DNA of 64,000 nt, from positions 1 through 64,000 of the forward strand of contig NZ_MWLL01000218.1 of assembly GCF_002198675.1 (NCBI RefSeq), written 5' to 3'. The notes beneath the pieces are model-generated. The model worked only from the letters and a program-made list of their open reading frames with translations. It was not told the origin of the DNA and ran no database searches. Both the position numbers and the translations under genes were made by a program. Source of the stretch: Kineosporia sp. R_H_3 (lineage in GTDB: Bacteria > Actinomycetota > Actinomycetes > Actinomycetales > Kineosporiaceae). The stretch's first letter is position 1. Every line of letters starts with the position of its first letter. Shown here one piece after another: positions 32,781 to 41,328 of this stretch.

Positions 32781-35417
32781 TTGGAAGACCCGCGTCTGGA
32801 AGCAGCCTGGCAGTCCTACCAGCACTTCATGGACGGGACCCCACCCCACGAGCTTCCGCAGCGTCTGCGCAACATGTTCGTCCCTGACGAGATCATCGAC
32901 AAACTGGTCGAACGGCACGAGACGGAGACTGCGCGGATCGTGGCTCTGAAGGAGCCGTTGGGGATCGGCCGCGAGAACGCGTTGAACTGGTACGCCGGGC
33001 CGCGCAAGGACGACAAGAATTGGCCGGCCTTCGAGGCGAAGCTACGCAAGCAGCTACCCGGCGTTGCCGTGGACCGGCTCCACGAAGCTTCGGACAAGGT
33101 TGTCGCGATGCTCGACCACCCGGCCACACCACGCTTCGATTCCCGAGGCCTCGTGGTCGGGCATGTGCAGTCGGGCAAGACCAGCAACTTCACCGCGGTC
33201 ATCTGCAAGGCAGCCGATCGGGGATATCGCCTCTTCATCATCCTTTCCGGCGTGCACAACTCTCTACGTCGTCAGACTCAGACGAGATTGCTTCGAGATC
33301 TGGTCGAGCTCAACCCACCGCTCTGGCACCAGATCACCGGCCCTGATCGGGACTTCCAACCTTGGGACAACGCCCCTTCGCTGTTCGCGTCGAAGGATCA
33401 GTACCTGCTCCTGGTCGTCAAGAAGAACACGGCCGTCCTGCGCAAGCTGAAGGCATGGTTGGCGACGGCACGCGAACAGTTGGAGAACTGCCCGACGCTC
33501 GTCATCGACGACGAGGCCGACCAGGCGACGGTTGCGACGAAGAAGATCAATCCGCTGATCCGCGGCGTCCTCGACCAGTTGCCGCGCGTCTGTTACGTCG
33601 GGTACACCGCGACCCCGTTCGGGAACCTTCTGATCGACCCCACGAACGCCAAGGACTTCTACCCGAAGGACTTCATCCTCAGCCTGCCCATGGGCCACGG
33701 GTACCAGGGCCCGGAGACACTGTTCGGCCGCGAACCACTCGACGGAGAGGACCCGGAGGACGTGCCGGCGGGATCGGACATGATCCGGGAGATCCCGGAC
33801 GCCGAACTCGATGCGCTGCGACCGGCGAAGCGGGCCGACGTCGTGGACTTCGAGCCGGAGGTGACGCCGTCGCTGAGGAACGCCGTCTACTGGTTCTGGC
33901 TCGCCACTGCGGCTCGCCACGCAAGGGGCCAGCGTGATCAGCACTCCTCGATGCTCCTCCACGCTCACTCCGACACCGCCGTGCACGACTCGTACGAGCG
34001 TCCGCTCAAACTCCTCCGGGACGAGACGGCGCTACGGCTGCGGTCGGGCGACGCCACTGTCCTGCAGGAGCTCGAGGAGCTCTGGAACCAGGAATGCGGC
34101 GAGGTCCCCGCGGAGGACTTCCTGCTGGAGCGGACGACGTGGGACGAGGTGGCCGCCAACCTGCTCGACGTCGTGCAGACGACGAAGATCATCCTGGACC
34201 ACTACCGCAGCTCGGACCGGCTCGACTACGACTCCGGGCCCGTGAACGTGATCGCCGTGGGAGGCAACACACTCTCCCGGGGTCTGACGCTCGAAGGACT
34301 CGTCGTCAGCGTCTTCGTCAGGTCTGCCGACATGTACGACACGCTGCTGCAGATGGGGCGGTGGTTCGGGTACCGCCCCGGGTACGCGGACCTTCCACGG
34401 ATCTGGATGCCCGCCGACATGCGGCGTTGGTTCTCGCACCTGGCATCCGTCGAAGCGGACATGCGACGGGAGATCGAGCGGTACCTGACGGAGCACAAGA
34501 CACCGCTTGACATGGCGGTGAGGATCCGATGCCACCCGAAGATGCGAGTGACGGCGCCGAGCCGCATGGGAAGCCACGTGAAGGCTGCCGCCGGGTACGG
34601 AGGCCAACTCATCGAGACCCGGTACTTCCCGTGCTCGCCGGTCGGCGATCAGGCTCCCCAGGACGTGGTCACCTGGCACGAACGCAACGCTTCGGCTGTG
34701 TTGGCGCTGCTCAAGGAGGCCGACGAACACGGACTTCACGATCCCGCGGACCATGGTGCTGCGGTTCTGTACCGAGGCGTACCGACCACGACCGTCCTCG
34801 AGTTCGTCGACCGGTACCAGTTCGACGCACGCTCGACCGAGTACTCGCCTGCGCTGGTGCGTGCCTACATCGAGAAGCGTGTCGGCAAGGGAGGGCTGAA
34901 GACCTGGAACGTCGGCGTCATCGGCAAGTCCCTCGGAGACGGACCCCAGGTCACGTTGCCAGGCGGCACATCTCTGGGGGCGGTGAGTCGTGCTCGGACC
35001 CGCGCCTCGTCGAAGGACGCGGTGGCGGATATCAAGACACTGACCGGTTCACGTGACCCGGGCCTGGACCTGGCGATCCCCTCGGGGTCGGTCGTCAACC
35101 GTCAGAATCTCAATGGCTGGCGCAGCCAACAGCAGCCCGATGTCGGGCTGATCTTGCTCTATCCCATCGACGGGCAGTCGAAGAACGCACGCGGTGACCG
35201 CAGTCCTCTGGGCGCACCCGAGGGTGTCCGGACCGTGTGGGGCGCAGCCTTCATCTTCCCCAACCCGGTCTCGGGGACGGATGTCACCGTCGAGTACGAC
35301 TACGTCCAGGCGGACCTGCGGAAGGTCTTCCCTGCCGCCGCCGAAGGGGCTGACGACGAGGACGCGAGCATTCTCGACCAGGACCAGGACAAGTTGCCCG
35401 AAGGTGTCGCACCATGA
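32781..35417 (+). CDS. Z1-domain superfamily II ATPase/helicase-like protein
   Basis: This 878-residue protein has Walker A GHVQSGKT at about 127-134, Walker B VIDDEADQ at 241-248, YTATPFGNLL at 275, and C-terminal helicase motifs GGNTLSRGLTLEGLV and QMGRWFGYRPGY. The Z1 domain occupies the middle third. These ATPases are found with MORC-like ATPases and nucleases in restriction-modification loci and probably translocate on or remodel DNA. I place the start at TTG 32781 because GGAGG lies 8 bases upstream; the longer upstream frame is not conserved-looking. The stop overlaps the nuclease start by 4 bases. Confidence 0.88.
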   Translation: MEDPRLEAAWQSYQHFMDGTPPHELPQRLRNMFVPDEIIDKLVERHETETARIVALKEPLGIGRENALNWYAGPRKDDKNWPAFEAKLRKQLPGVAVDRLHEASDKVVAMLDHPATPRFDSRGLVVGHVQSGKTSNFTAVICKAADRGYRLFIILSGVHNSLRRQTQTRLLRDLVELNPPLWHQITGPDRDFQPWDNAPSLFASKDQYLLLVVKKNTAVLRKLKAWLATAREQLENCPTLVIDDEADQATVATKKINPLIRGVLDQLPRVCYVGYTATPFGNLLIDPTNAKDFYPKDFILSLPMGHGYQGPETLFGREPLDGEDPEDVPAGSDMIREIPDAELDALRPAKRADVVDFEPEVTPSLRNAVYWFWLATAARHARGQRDQHSSMLLHAHSDTAVHDSYERPLKLLRDETALRLRSGDATVLQELEELWNQECGEVPAEDFLLERTTWDEVAANLLDVVQTTKIILDHYRSSDRLDYDSGPVNVIAVGGNTLSRGLTLEGLVVSVFVRSADMYDTLLQMGRWFGYRPGYADLPRIWMPADMRRWFSHLASVEADMRREIERYLTEHKTPLDMAVRIRCHPKMRVTAPSRMGSHVKAAAGYGGQLIETRYFPCSPVGDQAPQDVVTWHERNASAVLALLKEADEHGLHDPADHGAAVLYRGVPTTTVLEFVDRYQFDARSTEYSPALVRAYIEKRVGKGGLKTWNVGVIGKSLGDGPQVTLPGGTSLGAVSRARTRASSKDAVADIKTLTGSRDPGLDLAIPSGSVVNRQNLNGWRSQQQPDVGLILLYPIDGQSKNARGDRSPLGAPEGVRTVWGAAFIFPNPVSGTDVTVEYDYVQADLRKVFPAAAEGADDEDASILDQDQDKLPEGVAP

Positions 35418-36439
35418 TGAGCGGCCCCGCCGAGGACCGTCGCCGGGTTCACAAGGTGCTCGATGACCTCTGGCAGCAGATCGTCCTGCCCGGCCCATCG
35501 GACGCGTTGCTGACGGCGGAGGTACATCTCCGAACATCGACCGGCTCGCTGCGTGTGGGTCGTGACCGCGATGGCCTCCCGCACCTGTTGGTGCCTGTTC
35601 CCGCCGCGGTTGCGACCGAGCACCTGCGCGGCACCGATGGGGTGACGATCAGGGACCGGGTCCTGCTCCTCGACGATGGCGTACCCGTACGGTTCATCGA
35701 TCTCGGGTGCACCAGAGAGGATCTCGCGCGAGTCTTCGCAGGACTGTCGGTCGACATCTGCCTGCGTGTGGCCGGAGCACCGGAACATCCGGTCGCGGCC
35801 GTAAACGGCGTCATCGAGGAATGGCGGAGCCTGCTGGATCGCAGCACCTCGGAGTGGACCAGATCGCGATCCGCAGGGCTCTTCGCTGAGTTGGTGATCC
35901 TGCGCAGGATCCTGACGATCGATGAGTCGCGGCTGGACTTGTGGACCGGACCGCTCGGACAGGCGCAGGACTTCCGCGGCGTCCGGGCCGCGGTCGAGGT
36001 GAAGGCGACGCTCGGAGGGGAGGGGCGCCTGGTCCGTATCCATGGGTCGGACCAGCTCGAGGTACCCGTGGGTGGCCAACTGCACCTGGCATGGTTCCGG
36101 CTCGACGACCGGCACGCGGAGGGGACGACTGTGCGTGCCGTCCTGGGGGAGGTCGCAGCCCTGGCCTCCGATGTGAAGCAGTGGGCCGACTGCGTGGCTC
36201 GGCTCGGAGTACCCACCGAAAAGCATCCTGAGCTCGACGAGCGCACGTTCTTCGTGGTGGAGGAGCGCTGCTACGTCGTGGATGACGCCTTTCCTCGAAT
36301 CGTCCCCAGTAGCTTCGTCCGGGGTGCCCTGCCGGCCGGGGTCGGAGGCGTTGAGTACCTCGTCGACCTCGACGTCGTGCCCACTTCCTCGCTGACGGAA
36401 CCGGTGCCGGTCCTGCGGCGGCTGTGCGGTGCGATGTGA
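35414..36439 (+). CDS. DUF4420-type PD-(D/E)XK nuclease-like protein
   Basis: The 341-residue protein carries a restriction-endonuclease-like core: Glu159 in GLFAELVIL, Asp186 in AQDFRGV and Glu195-x-Lys197 in AAVEVKATL, the expected D...ExK spacing. It is the probable DNA-cleaving subunit of the island. It overlaps the Z1 gene by 4 bases and the GHKL gene by 4 bases (GTGA), so all three should be made in linked amounts. It has no recognition domain of its own that I can see. Confidence 0.82.
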   Translation: MMSGPAEDRRRVHKVLDDLWQQIVLPGPSDALLTAEVHLRTSTGSLRVGRDRDGLPHLLVPVPAAVATEHLRGTDGVTIRDRVLLLDDGVPVRFIDLGCTREDLARVFAGLSVDICLRVAGAPEHPVAAVNGVIEEWRSLLDRSTSEWTRSRSAGLFAELVILRRILTIDESRLDLWTGPLGQAQDFRGVRAAVEVKATLGGEGRLVRIHGSDQLEVPVGGQLHLAWFRLDDRHAEGTTVRAVLGEVAALASDVKQWADCVARLGVPTEKHPELDERTFFVVEERCYVVDDAFPRIVPSSFVRGALPAGVGGVEYLVDLDVVPTSSLTEPVPVLRRLCGAM

Positions 36440-38346
36440 CCGGCTCCTGGTACGCGCAGAGATTCCGTCCGGACGGCGGCATCACGGCCGAGGGTTTGCG
36501 GAACCAGTTGGGCCGACCGGCGCTCTCGCTGCCGACCGTCCTCGTGCGGGAGAGCGCTCAGAACTCCTGGGACGCGAAGGCGGACGGGGCGAGAACCGTC
36601 GACTTCACGATGGAGCTCGCGACCGTCGGCCCCGCTCAGCTCAACGCCTGGCGGAGCCTGCTGTCGACGGGCATGCCGTCGGTCCCTCCCGAAGTCTTCC
36701 CACTGAGGCCGGCTCTCCGGGAGATGAACCTCAGGTATCTGTCGGTCTCCGACCGAGGAACCAAGGGTCTCGGAGGCCCCACCCGGTCTGACTACGCGGC
36801 TGACGCCGGGCACAGGAACTGGCTCTCCTTCGTGCTCAACAGCGGGGAGGCGAGAGATACGGAGGGTGGGGGTGGTACCTACGGTTACGGGAAAGGCGTG
36901 TTCTTCCTCGCCTCCGCGGTCGGGACCGTCCTGATCTACACCCGCTTCAAGGACGATGCCGGGGCGCTGAGGACGCGGTTCATCGGCTCTTCGCTGTGGG
37001 CGTCGTACACGAGCGGCGATCGCCCCTTCACCGGTCGCCATTGGTGGGGCGTGGCACAGGACGACCACTGCGAACCATTGGTGGACGCCGCGGCGGATGA
37101 GGTCGTGCGTGCGCTCGGGTTGCCGCGGTTCGAGGCGGACGAGACCGGTACGACCGTCACCATCATCGAACCCAACCTTCTCGACCCGACGGTGCCCGAG
37201 GAAGAGGCTCAGCAGTTGCCTCCGGAGGAGGCGGGACGCTACCTCGCCGATGCCATGGGGTGGAATCTCTGGCCACTCGCGCTCGAGGGACGCCGTCGGC
37301 GTCTCAATCCCCGGATGGTCGTGTCGGGTGCGCCGGTGGCAATTCCAGGCGAGGACAACGACGCGGTGATCGCGAGTTTCGCCGCCGCCTACCGACGTCT
37401 GCAGACGCCGGACGGAGAGCTCGTCGAGTGCAAGCGACCGAGAAGGCTCCTGGCAAGGTTCGCGGTCGAGCGGACCTTCGGGGCGAAGTCCCGCTCCAAG
37501 GCCGCCTCCGACCTGGGCCTCGTGGACGACCTGACGGAAGGAGAGGCCCCCCATCACGTATGTCTCATGCGAACACCAGAGCTCGTCGTTCGCTACGTAC
37601 CCGGTCCACCTGCTCCGCACCGGGACATCGGCTACGCGGCAGTCCTCCGCGTCGAGGACGACCTGGACGCCACCTTCGCCAAGTCCGAGCCCCCGACGCA
37701 CGACGCGTGGATCGACAGCCAGCTCCACGGTCAGGAGGCAACATTCGTGCGTGTCGCCCGGCGACGCACGAAGGACCGCCTTGATGAGATAGCGGGCGCG
37801 CGGAAGAACACGATCGTGGCCGGTGACCAACCCGTCGGCAGCGTCGCCCGGAAGCTCGGTCACCTGTTGGCCGGTGTCTCCGCCTCCGGTACCGGCGTAG
37901 GTGGGCCGGCGGTCCAGTTGGCCGCCGGCTCCACGACGGCGGGTGGGTTCGGTTCCCTCCTCGGCGGCGGCCCAGGAGGCGGTGGCGGATCTGCTGGTTC
38001 CGGCGCTCGCGCGGGCGGGGCCCGCCGAGGCTCCGGCCGTCCTCGTCTGGAAGGACTGCCTCATTTCGTCGAATCCGAGGGGGGGACAGTGCTCGAGCAA
38101 CGCGTCCGTCTGCCCGGAAGGGGACGCTTCGTCGCGTCGGTCCACGTGGTCACCGGAGACGGGAAGCTCGAATCAGATCCATACGCAGGCGCTGTCGTCC
38201 CTTCGGTGATCGGCTGGCGGAGTGAGGTCGGGACACTACTGGCGGGCGACACGGTCGACGCAGACGTGCCGTGCGAGGTCACTCTCCTCGTGAGACCGGT
38301 CGTTGACGCCACGTTGGATATCTCCGTCGCAGTGGCGGCGCCGTGA
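36436..38346 (+). CDS. GHKL-fold ATPase, MutL/MORC-like
   Basis: The 636-residue protein begins with a GHKL ATPase: N-box RESAQNSWDA at 38-47, G1 SDRGTKGLGG at 105-114 and G2 EGGGGTYGYGKG from 143. In this family ATP binding closes a dimer around DNA. A Gly-rich linker (around residues 505-540) joins the body to a C-terminal beta domain of about 100 residues. The start is GTG 36436, overlapping the nuclease stop; GTG 36424 is possible. It matches the MORC-like subunit of Z1-containing restriction systems. Confidence 0.82.
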   Translation: MTGSWYAQRFRPDGGITAEGLRNQLGRPALSLPTVLVRESAQNSWDAKADGARTVDFTMELATVGPAQLNAWRSLLSTGMPSVPPEVFPLRPALREMNLRYLSVSDRGTKGLGGPTRSDYAADAGHRNWLSFVLNSGEARDTEGGGGTYGYGKGVFFLASAVGTVLIYTRFKDDAGALRTRFIGSSLWASYTSGDRPFTGRHWWGVAQDDHCEPLVDAAADEVVRALGLPRFEADETGTTVTIIEPNLLDPTVPEEEAQQLPPEEAGRYLADAMGWNLWPLALEGRRRRLNPRMVVSGAPVAIPGEDNDAVIASFAAAYRRLQTPDGELVECKRPRRLLARFAVERTFGAKSRSKAASDLGLVDDLTEGEAPHHVCLMRTPELVVRYVPGPPAPHRDIGYAAVLRVEDDLDATFAKSEPPTHDAWIDSQLHGQEATFVRVARRRTKDRLDEIAGARKNTIVAGDQPVGSVARKLGHLLAGVSASGTGVGGPAVQLAAGSTTAGGFGSLLGGGPGGGGGSAGSGARAGGARRGSGRPRLEGLPHFVESEGGTVLEQRVRLPGRGRFVASVHVVTGDGKLESDPYAGAVVPSVIGWRSEVGTLLAGDTVDADVPCEVTLLVRPVVDATLDISVAVAAP

Positions 38347-39284
38347 GTGTTCGGACATACCCGTACCGGACGCCTACGGCGGACAGGGTCGTGGCCGATT
38401 CGTGGGTGCGCGTGTCCACGTCCGACGTCGAGATCTTCGGTGGTCCTCTTGAGGGGTGGGACTACGCCACGGATCTCCACCTCCGGCGGAGCGTCGTCGT
38501 GGACTGCGACGGAGTCCGCTCGGACGCCGGGCTGCGCACGGACATCCCGATACGCATCTGCGTCAGGTCACGACCGTCGTCGTCACTCATCCGCACTCTC
38601 GAGGCAACTGTCCCTCTCGCTGCAGGTGGCAGGCAGTCGATCACGCTGGATGTCGTGGTCGCCGGTCGGAACCTGGCTGGTGCGGTGACCATGGAGACCG
38701 TCCTGGAGTTGGCCGAGGACGTCGTCGAACCGGCGCCGTTCACGGCCGCACGCGCGTCAAGCATGCTGTGGAGGGACGAGGCCGCGGCATCGCTGGACGG
38801 CGACTCCGGACTCCTACCGGTAGCCCCCGTGTCCTTCTCCGCGGCGGGTCTACCACCCGGTGCAGCTTGGTACGTCAGTCTCGATACGGCGCGGTGGGAG
38901 TGGGCGGCCATGGGAAGCCTCCTCGTCCTCCTCAATACGGACAATCCCGCCGTGAACGCCGCATTGGAAGACCCCACGACGGCCGGCGCCAGGTCGTTGC
39001 TGGACACCCTGGAGGTCGATCTCGTGACCGACCTGGTCGGTCGCGCTGTAGAGGACGAGCGCTTCAGGGACAGTTACCTCGCCGCGGGGGACGAGGACTC
39101 CCCGGACGACGATTTCTCGCTGGGTTCCCTGGTGAGGGCGCTGGTGCGCGTCAGGCTCGCCCAACCGAACGAGTCCGTTGATGAGGCGCTTTCGCGGCTG
39201 CGAGAACTGAGGGCCGGAGATCCCTCCTACTACCGCGCCGCCGTTCAGCACGGTCTCGGCTACCCGAGGAGCGAGGTCGGATGA
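38343..39284 (+). CDS. Uncharacterised defence-operon protein, 313 residues
   Basis: I do not recognise this family. The N-terminal half is beta-rich (WVRVSTSDVEIFGGPLEGW, RSVVVDCDGVRSDAGLRTDI in parts), the C-terminal half is helical and acidic (DEDSPDDDFSLGSLVRALVR). No catalytic motif, zinc site or membrane segment is visible. It overlaps the ATPase gene and the next gene by 4 bases each, so it is a regular part of the operon. A structural or DNA-contact role within the complex is inference. Confidence 0.7.
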   Translation: MSVRTYPYRTPTADRVVADSWVRVSTSDVEIFGGPLEGWDYATDLHLRRSVVVDCDGVRSDAGLRTDIPIRICVRSRPSSSLIRTLEATVPLAAGGRQSITLDVVVAGRNLAGAVTMETVLELAEDVVEPAPFTAARASSMLWRDEAAASLDGDSGLLPVAPVSFSAAGLPPGAAWYVSLDTARWEWAAMGSLLVLLNTDNPAVNAALEDPTTAGARSLLDTLEVDLVTDLVGRAVEDERFRDSYLAAGDEDSPDDDFSLGSLVRALVRVRLAQPNESVDEALSRLRELRAGDPSYYRAAVQHGLGYPRSEVG

Positions 39285-40057
39285 GCAGGCTCTACCCGCG
39301 CCTCCTTCCGGGTGCCGCCTCGCGCCGGTTCAAGGACCTGCAGGTCATGGGCCCGCAGCCACCGAAGGAAGGCGAGGAGCCGTCGTTGGCCGATGCCGTC
39401 TTCGCTGCGACGGGCGGCACCAGGGTCACCGGCCCGGATCTCACCAAAGTTCGTTTCGACCTTGTGGAGCGCGCGAGCGCCTCCGGGTTTCCGACTCAGC
39501 GGTCGCGGACGGGGTACGCCGAATTCGATGTCAGCGTCGCCAGGTACCTGCACGGAGCCTGCGGGATGGTCCCCGGCGAAGCGGCGCAACGCTCGGTCTG
39601 GTCCTACTTCGGGCTCGTGCTCGTCCCGGACATCTGCGCCTGGCGGTATCCGGCGAACGAGACCCGCGGCTTCCTTGACGACCGTTTCGTGGGTGCAGAC
39701 CTGACGAGGCACACACTGGGCAGGTTGTGGCTCCGCGCCCACCTGTTGTTCGACGACGGGGTCGGCGATCCGTATGGCCTCATCGTCGCACTCGGCGAGG
39801 CGGACATGGACCAGATCCTCGCGCGTCGCCTCGATGTCGCTGCTAGTCCCGCGCTGGTGAGGGAGATTGTCCGTGCTCACAGGGACGACCCACGCGCGGG
39901 AAGCGGACCCAAAGATCGTGATGTGCTCCGCGACAGTCTCAAGCGTCTGCTGCGACTTGCGGCGTTCCTCGATCTGGACAGCCTGTCGCGTCACCAACTG
40001 GCGTCCCTGGTACATGAGGCCAGGGACAGCAGCCGCCGAACACTTGAGAGCCGGTAG
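39281..40057 (+). CDS. DUF6339-like protein of the Z1/MORC-type operon
   Basis: The 258-residue protein is last of the overlapping operon (ATG 39281 inside the previous stop). Residues WRYPANETRGFLDDRF, RNLGRLWLRAHLLFD-like text (seen as GRLWLRAHLLFDDG) and a final helical part (RDSLKRLLRLAAFLDLDSLS) resemble DUF6339 proteins, which occur with Z1 and GHKL genes. The name is from memory of that association. No catalytic motif is evident and its role is unknown. Confidence 0.65.
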   Translation: MSRLYPRLLPGAASRRFKDLQVMGPQPPKEGEEPSLADAVFAATGGTRVTGPDLTKVRFDLVERASASGFPTQRSRTGYAEFDVSVARYLHGACGMVPGEAAQRSVWSYFGLVLVPDICAWRYPANETRGFLDDRFVGADLTRHTLGRLWLRAHLLFDDGVGDPYGLIVALGEADMDQILARRLDVAASPALVREIVRAHRDDPRAGSGPKDRDVLRDSLKRLLRLAAFLDLDSLSRHQLASLVHEARDSSRRTLESR

Positions 40058-40126
40058 CCGACGCCCTCACTCCTCCGGTCCCGGTCCCTCGCCGGCGTGC
40101 CGTGACCATGTTGTCGGCTGCGCCGC

Positions 40127-40133
40127 CTAGGGT
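40127..40133 (+). promoter_or_regulatory. -10-like CTAGGGT giving a possible leaderless methyltransferase mRNA
   Basis: CTAGGGT ends 7 bases before the methyltransferase ATG at 40141, and no Shine-Dalgarno sequence precedes that ATG. This is the arrangement expected for a leaderless transcript, independent of the upstream operon. Confidence 0.45.
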
Positions 40134-40140
40134 CTGACGT

Positions 40141-41214
40141 ATGGCGCGCGTGTACCGGATCATCGACCTCTTCGCAGGGTGCGGTGGCCTCACGCAGGGT
40201 TTCGTGCAGACCGGGCGCTTCGTTCCGGTGGGTGCCGTCGAGTTGGACAAGAACGCCGCTGCCACTTACCGGGCGAACTTCGGCGATCACATGTTCAACG
40301 GGGACATAGCGGACTGGCTTCGTGCGGGGAACCTCCCCGCGGCAGATGTCGTCGTGGGTGGCCCCCCGTGTCAGGGCTTCTCGAACCTCGGGACGCGCTG
40401 GAACCGGGACCCGCGCAACGCACTGTGGAACCGCTATGTGGAGACGATCCAACGAGTGCGTCCGGTGGCATTCGTGCTCGAGAACGTGCCGGACTTCCTG
40501 AGGTCCGGTCAGTTCGCCGCGCTATCACGGGAGACCCGACCGACCGGGCGGCTGTCGGGCTACGACCTGGTCCACGACGTGCTTGACGCATCGGCCTTCG
40601 GAGTCGCGCAGAAGCGTCGCCGCGCGCTGGTCATCGGACGGCTGAGGCAGCTTCCCGAGATCGGGATGCCCGAGGCCACGCATGGTGAACCGGCGACTCT
40701 CGCCGACGTGCTCCACGGCGTCCGACCCCGGGTCACCGAGACATCTCTACCCCGACCACACGGTCCGTACCTGACGACGGAACTGCATCTGACGCGTAAC
40801 GTGACGGACCTGTCGCGCCGTCGGTTCGAGGCCATCCCCGCAGGCGGGAACAGGTTCGACATCCCGCCCGACCTTCTTCCCGCCTGTTGGGTGAAGCACA
40901 CGACGGGGTCCGGCGATGTCATGGGCAGGCTCCGCTGGGAGCAACCGTCCGTAACTATCCGGACGGAGTTCTACAAGCCGGAGAAGGGTCGGTACCTACA
41001 CCCGACCGAGAACCGTCCGATCACCCATCTGGAAGCCGCTCTGCTACAGGGGTTCCCACCTGGCTTCTTGTGGCATGGGTCCAAGACCGCCATCGGCCGC
41101 CAGATCGGGAACGCGGTGCCTGTGCCGCTGGCGCGCGCGATCGCTGAGCACCTAGCGGCGTCCCTCGATCGGCACGTTCTTGCCGGTGACGCCGAGGCGG
41201 AGGATGTCGCCTGA
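40141..41214 (+). CDS. DNA (cytosine-5) methyltransferase
   Basis: The 357-residue enzyme has C5-methyltransferase motif I (IDLFAGCGGLTQGF, 8-21), motif IV with catalytic Cys77 (GGPPCQGFSNLG), motif VI (VLENVPDFL, 113-121), motif VIII-like QKRRRALVIG and motif X (RQIGNAVPVPLARAIAEHL). It transfers a methyl group from SAM to cytosine C5. It should protect host DNA from the island's nuclease, and Vsr would repair T:G mismatches at its sites. The target sequence cannot be predicted. It stands 83 bases after the operon with its own promoter-like element. Confidence 0.93.
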   Translation: MARVYRIIDLFAGCGGLTQGFVQTGRFVPVGAVELDKNAAATYRANFGDHMFNGDIADWLRAGNLPAADVVVGGPPCQGFSNLGTRWNRDPRNALWNRYVETIQRVRPVAFVLENVPDFLRSGQFAALSRETRPTGRLSGYDLVHDVLDASAFGVAQKRRRALVIGRLRQLPEIGMPEATHGEPATLADVLHGVRPRVTETSLPRPHGPYLTTELHLTRNVTDLSRRRFEAIPAGGNRFDIPPDLLPACWVKHTTGSGDVMGRLRWEQPSVTIRTEFYKPEKGRYLHPTENRPITHLEAALLQGFPPGFLWHGSKTAIGRQIGNAVPVPLARAIAEHLAASLDRHVLAGDAEAEDVA

Positions 41215-41328
41215 ACTCGGCACCACCGTGAGGATCTCGTCCAGCGGCATGGAGTGCCGGATCGTCCGCTGACAGTGGTGCCAGCACGACTGCGGAGTCC
41301 GCCCCGCTCCCCGGACGATCTTCGGCAT
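41152..41328 (-). CDS. Possible small protein or remnant antisense to the methyltransferase end
   Basis: A 58-residue frame (MPKIVRGAGRTPQSCWHHCQ at its start, GVTGKNVPIEGRR at its end) overlaps the last 63 bases of the methyltransferase gene on the other strand and abuts the next gene. Its third codon positions are strongly G/C, like the host rather than the island. It contains a short Cys/His stretch (CWHHC). I recognise no family. It may be a host gene end left at the island border or chance. Confidence 0.3.
   Translation of the reverse strand: MPKIVRGAGRTPQSCWHHCQRTIRHSMPLDEILTVVPSSGDILRLGVTGKNVPIEGRR

Noticed and set aside
32164-41214. Reading the island as DISARM, BREX or Dnd
   Set aside because: There is no DrmA/B helicase pair, no BrxC/PglZ and no DndBCDE. 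The Z1, DUF4420 and GHKL set is a different system.
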